DNA of 35,135 nt from an uncultured Verrucomicrobiota bacterium (GTDB taxonomy: Bacteria > Verrucomicrobiota > Verrucomicrobiia > Limisphaerales > UBA8199). Made by a program: the position numbers and the translations under genes. A model generated the notes under the pieces. It was not told where the DNA came from, did not search any database, and saw only the letters and a list, made by a program, of their open reading frames with translations. The stretch is from assembly GCA_903873945.1 (NCBI GenBank), contig CAIQQM010000194.1:1-35135 (forward strand), written 5' to 3'. Of the stretch, positions 35,074 to 35,135 are shown in pieces. The stretch's first letter is position 1. Every line of letters starts with the position of its first letter.

Positions 35074-35126
35074 TGTCCATCCTTGGCGGAGGGAGGGCGA
35101 AGCCCGACCGGAGCCAGGGATGGACA
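35074..35126. repeat. Nested inverted repeat (possible dispersed palindromic element)
   Basis: TGTCCATCCTTGGC (35074-35087) pairs with GCCAGGGATGGACA (35113-35126), 14 positions with one T-G wobble. Inside it, GGGC and GCCC (35095-35098, 35102-35105) form a second hairpin across GAA. The region is outside any gene. It looks like a REP-type element, but a single copy is visible, so this is inference. Confidence 0.5.
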
Positions 35127-35135
35127 GAGTTGCGC

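Overview
The window looks like a chromosomal piece of a Verrucomicrobiota bacterium of the Pedosphaera/Limisphaerales type. Evidence is the pseudopilin-type N-terminus at the left edge, the frequent lack of Shine-Dalgarno sequences, and two verrucomicrobial habits in the exported proteins: a beta-module ending in a Y-Q-x...W...FRV pattern, and an 'NDGLPDAWQ...GIPNWLKYALGLNP' motif. This taxonomic call is inference; there is no rRNA or other marker to confirm it. No tRNA, rRNA, CRISPR array or insertion sequence was seen.

Layout. (1) 1-8426 is a surface-glycan neighbourhood: a truncated pseudopilin, GDP-L-fucose synthase, two tandem YfhO-like polytopic membrane proteins, and on the minus strand a methyltransferase-glycosyltransferase fusion coupled to a second methyltransferase. 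(2) 8460-14453, all minus strand, holds prolyl-tRNA synthetase, a fumarylacetoacetate-hydrolase-family enzyme, an MFS transporter and a TolC-like outer-membrane protein with an unusual N-terminal extension. (3) 14797-19092 holds a tiny ORF and a very large DUF2723-type membrane protein with C-terminal TPRs. (4) 19266-23690 is a thiamin region: TPP riboswitch, thiC, a nucleoside-deoxyribosyltransferase-like protein, and a convergent thiM-HD-domain pair. (5) 23903-24718 encodes a DUF5684-like membrane protein.

(6) 25303-34969 is the most interesting part. hemA (first step of haem synthesis) is followed by a nine-haem c-type cytochrome, an antisense GldG-like membrane protein, then an apparent operon of a second nine-haem cytochrome, an eight-haem MtrA/DmsE-type cytochrome with a lipobox, and an MtrB/PioB-like outer-membrane beta-barrel. 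Together these look like a porin-cytochrome conduit that would move electrons across the outer membrane, with the two nine-haem proteins as candidate terminal or surface cytochromes and 26 haem sites in total. The adjacent hemA fits a high haem demand.

The right edge (34970-35135) is non-coding and contains a nested inverted repeat that may be a dispersed palindromic element.
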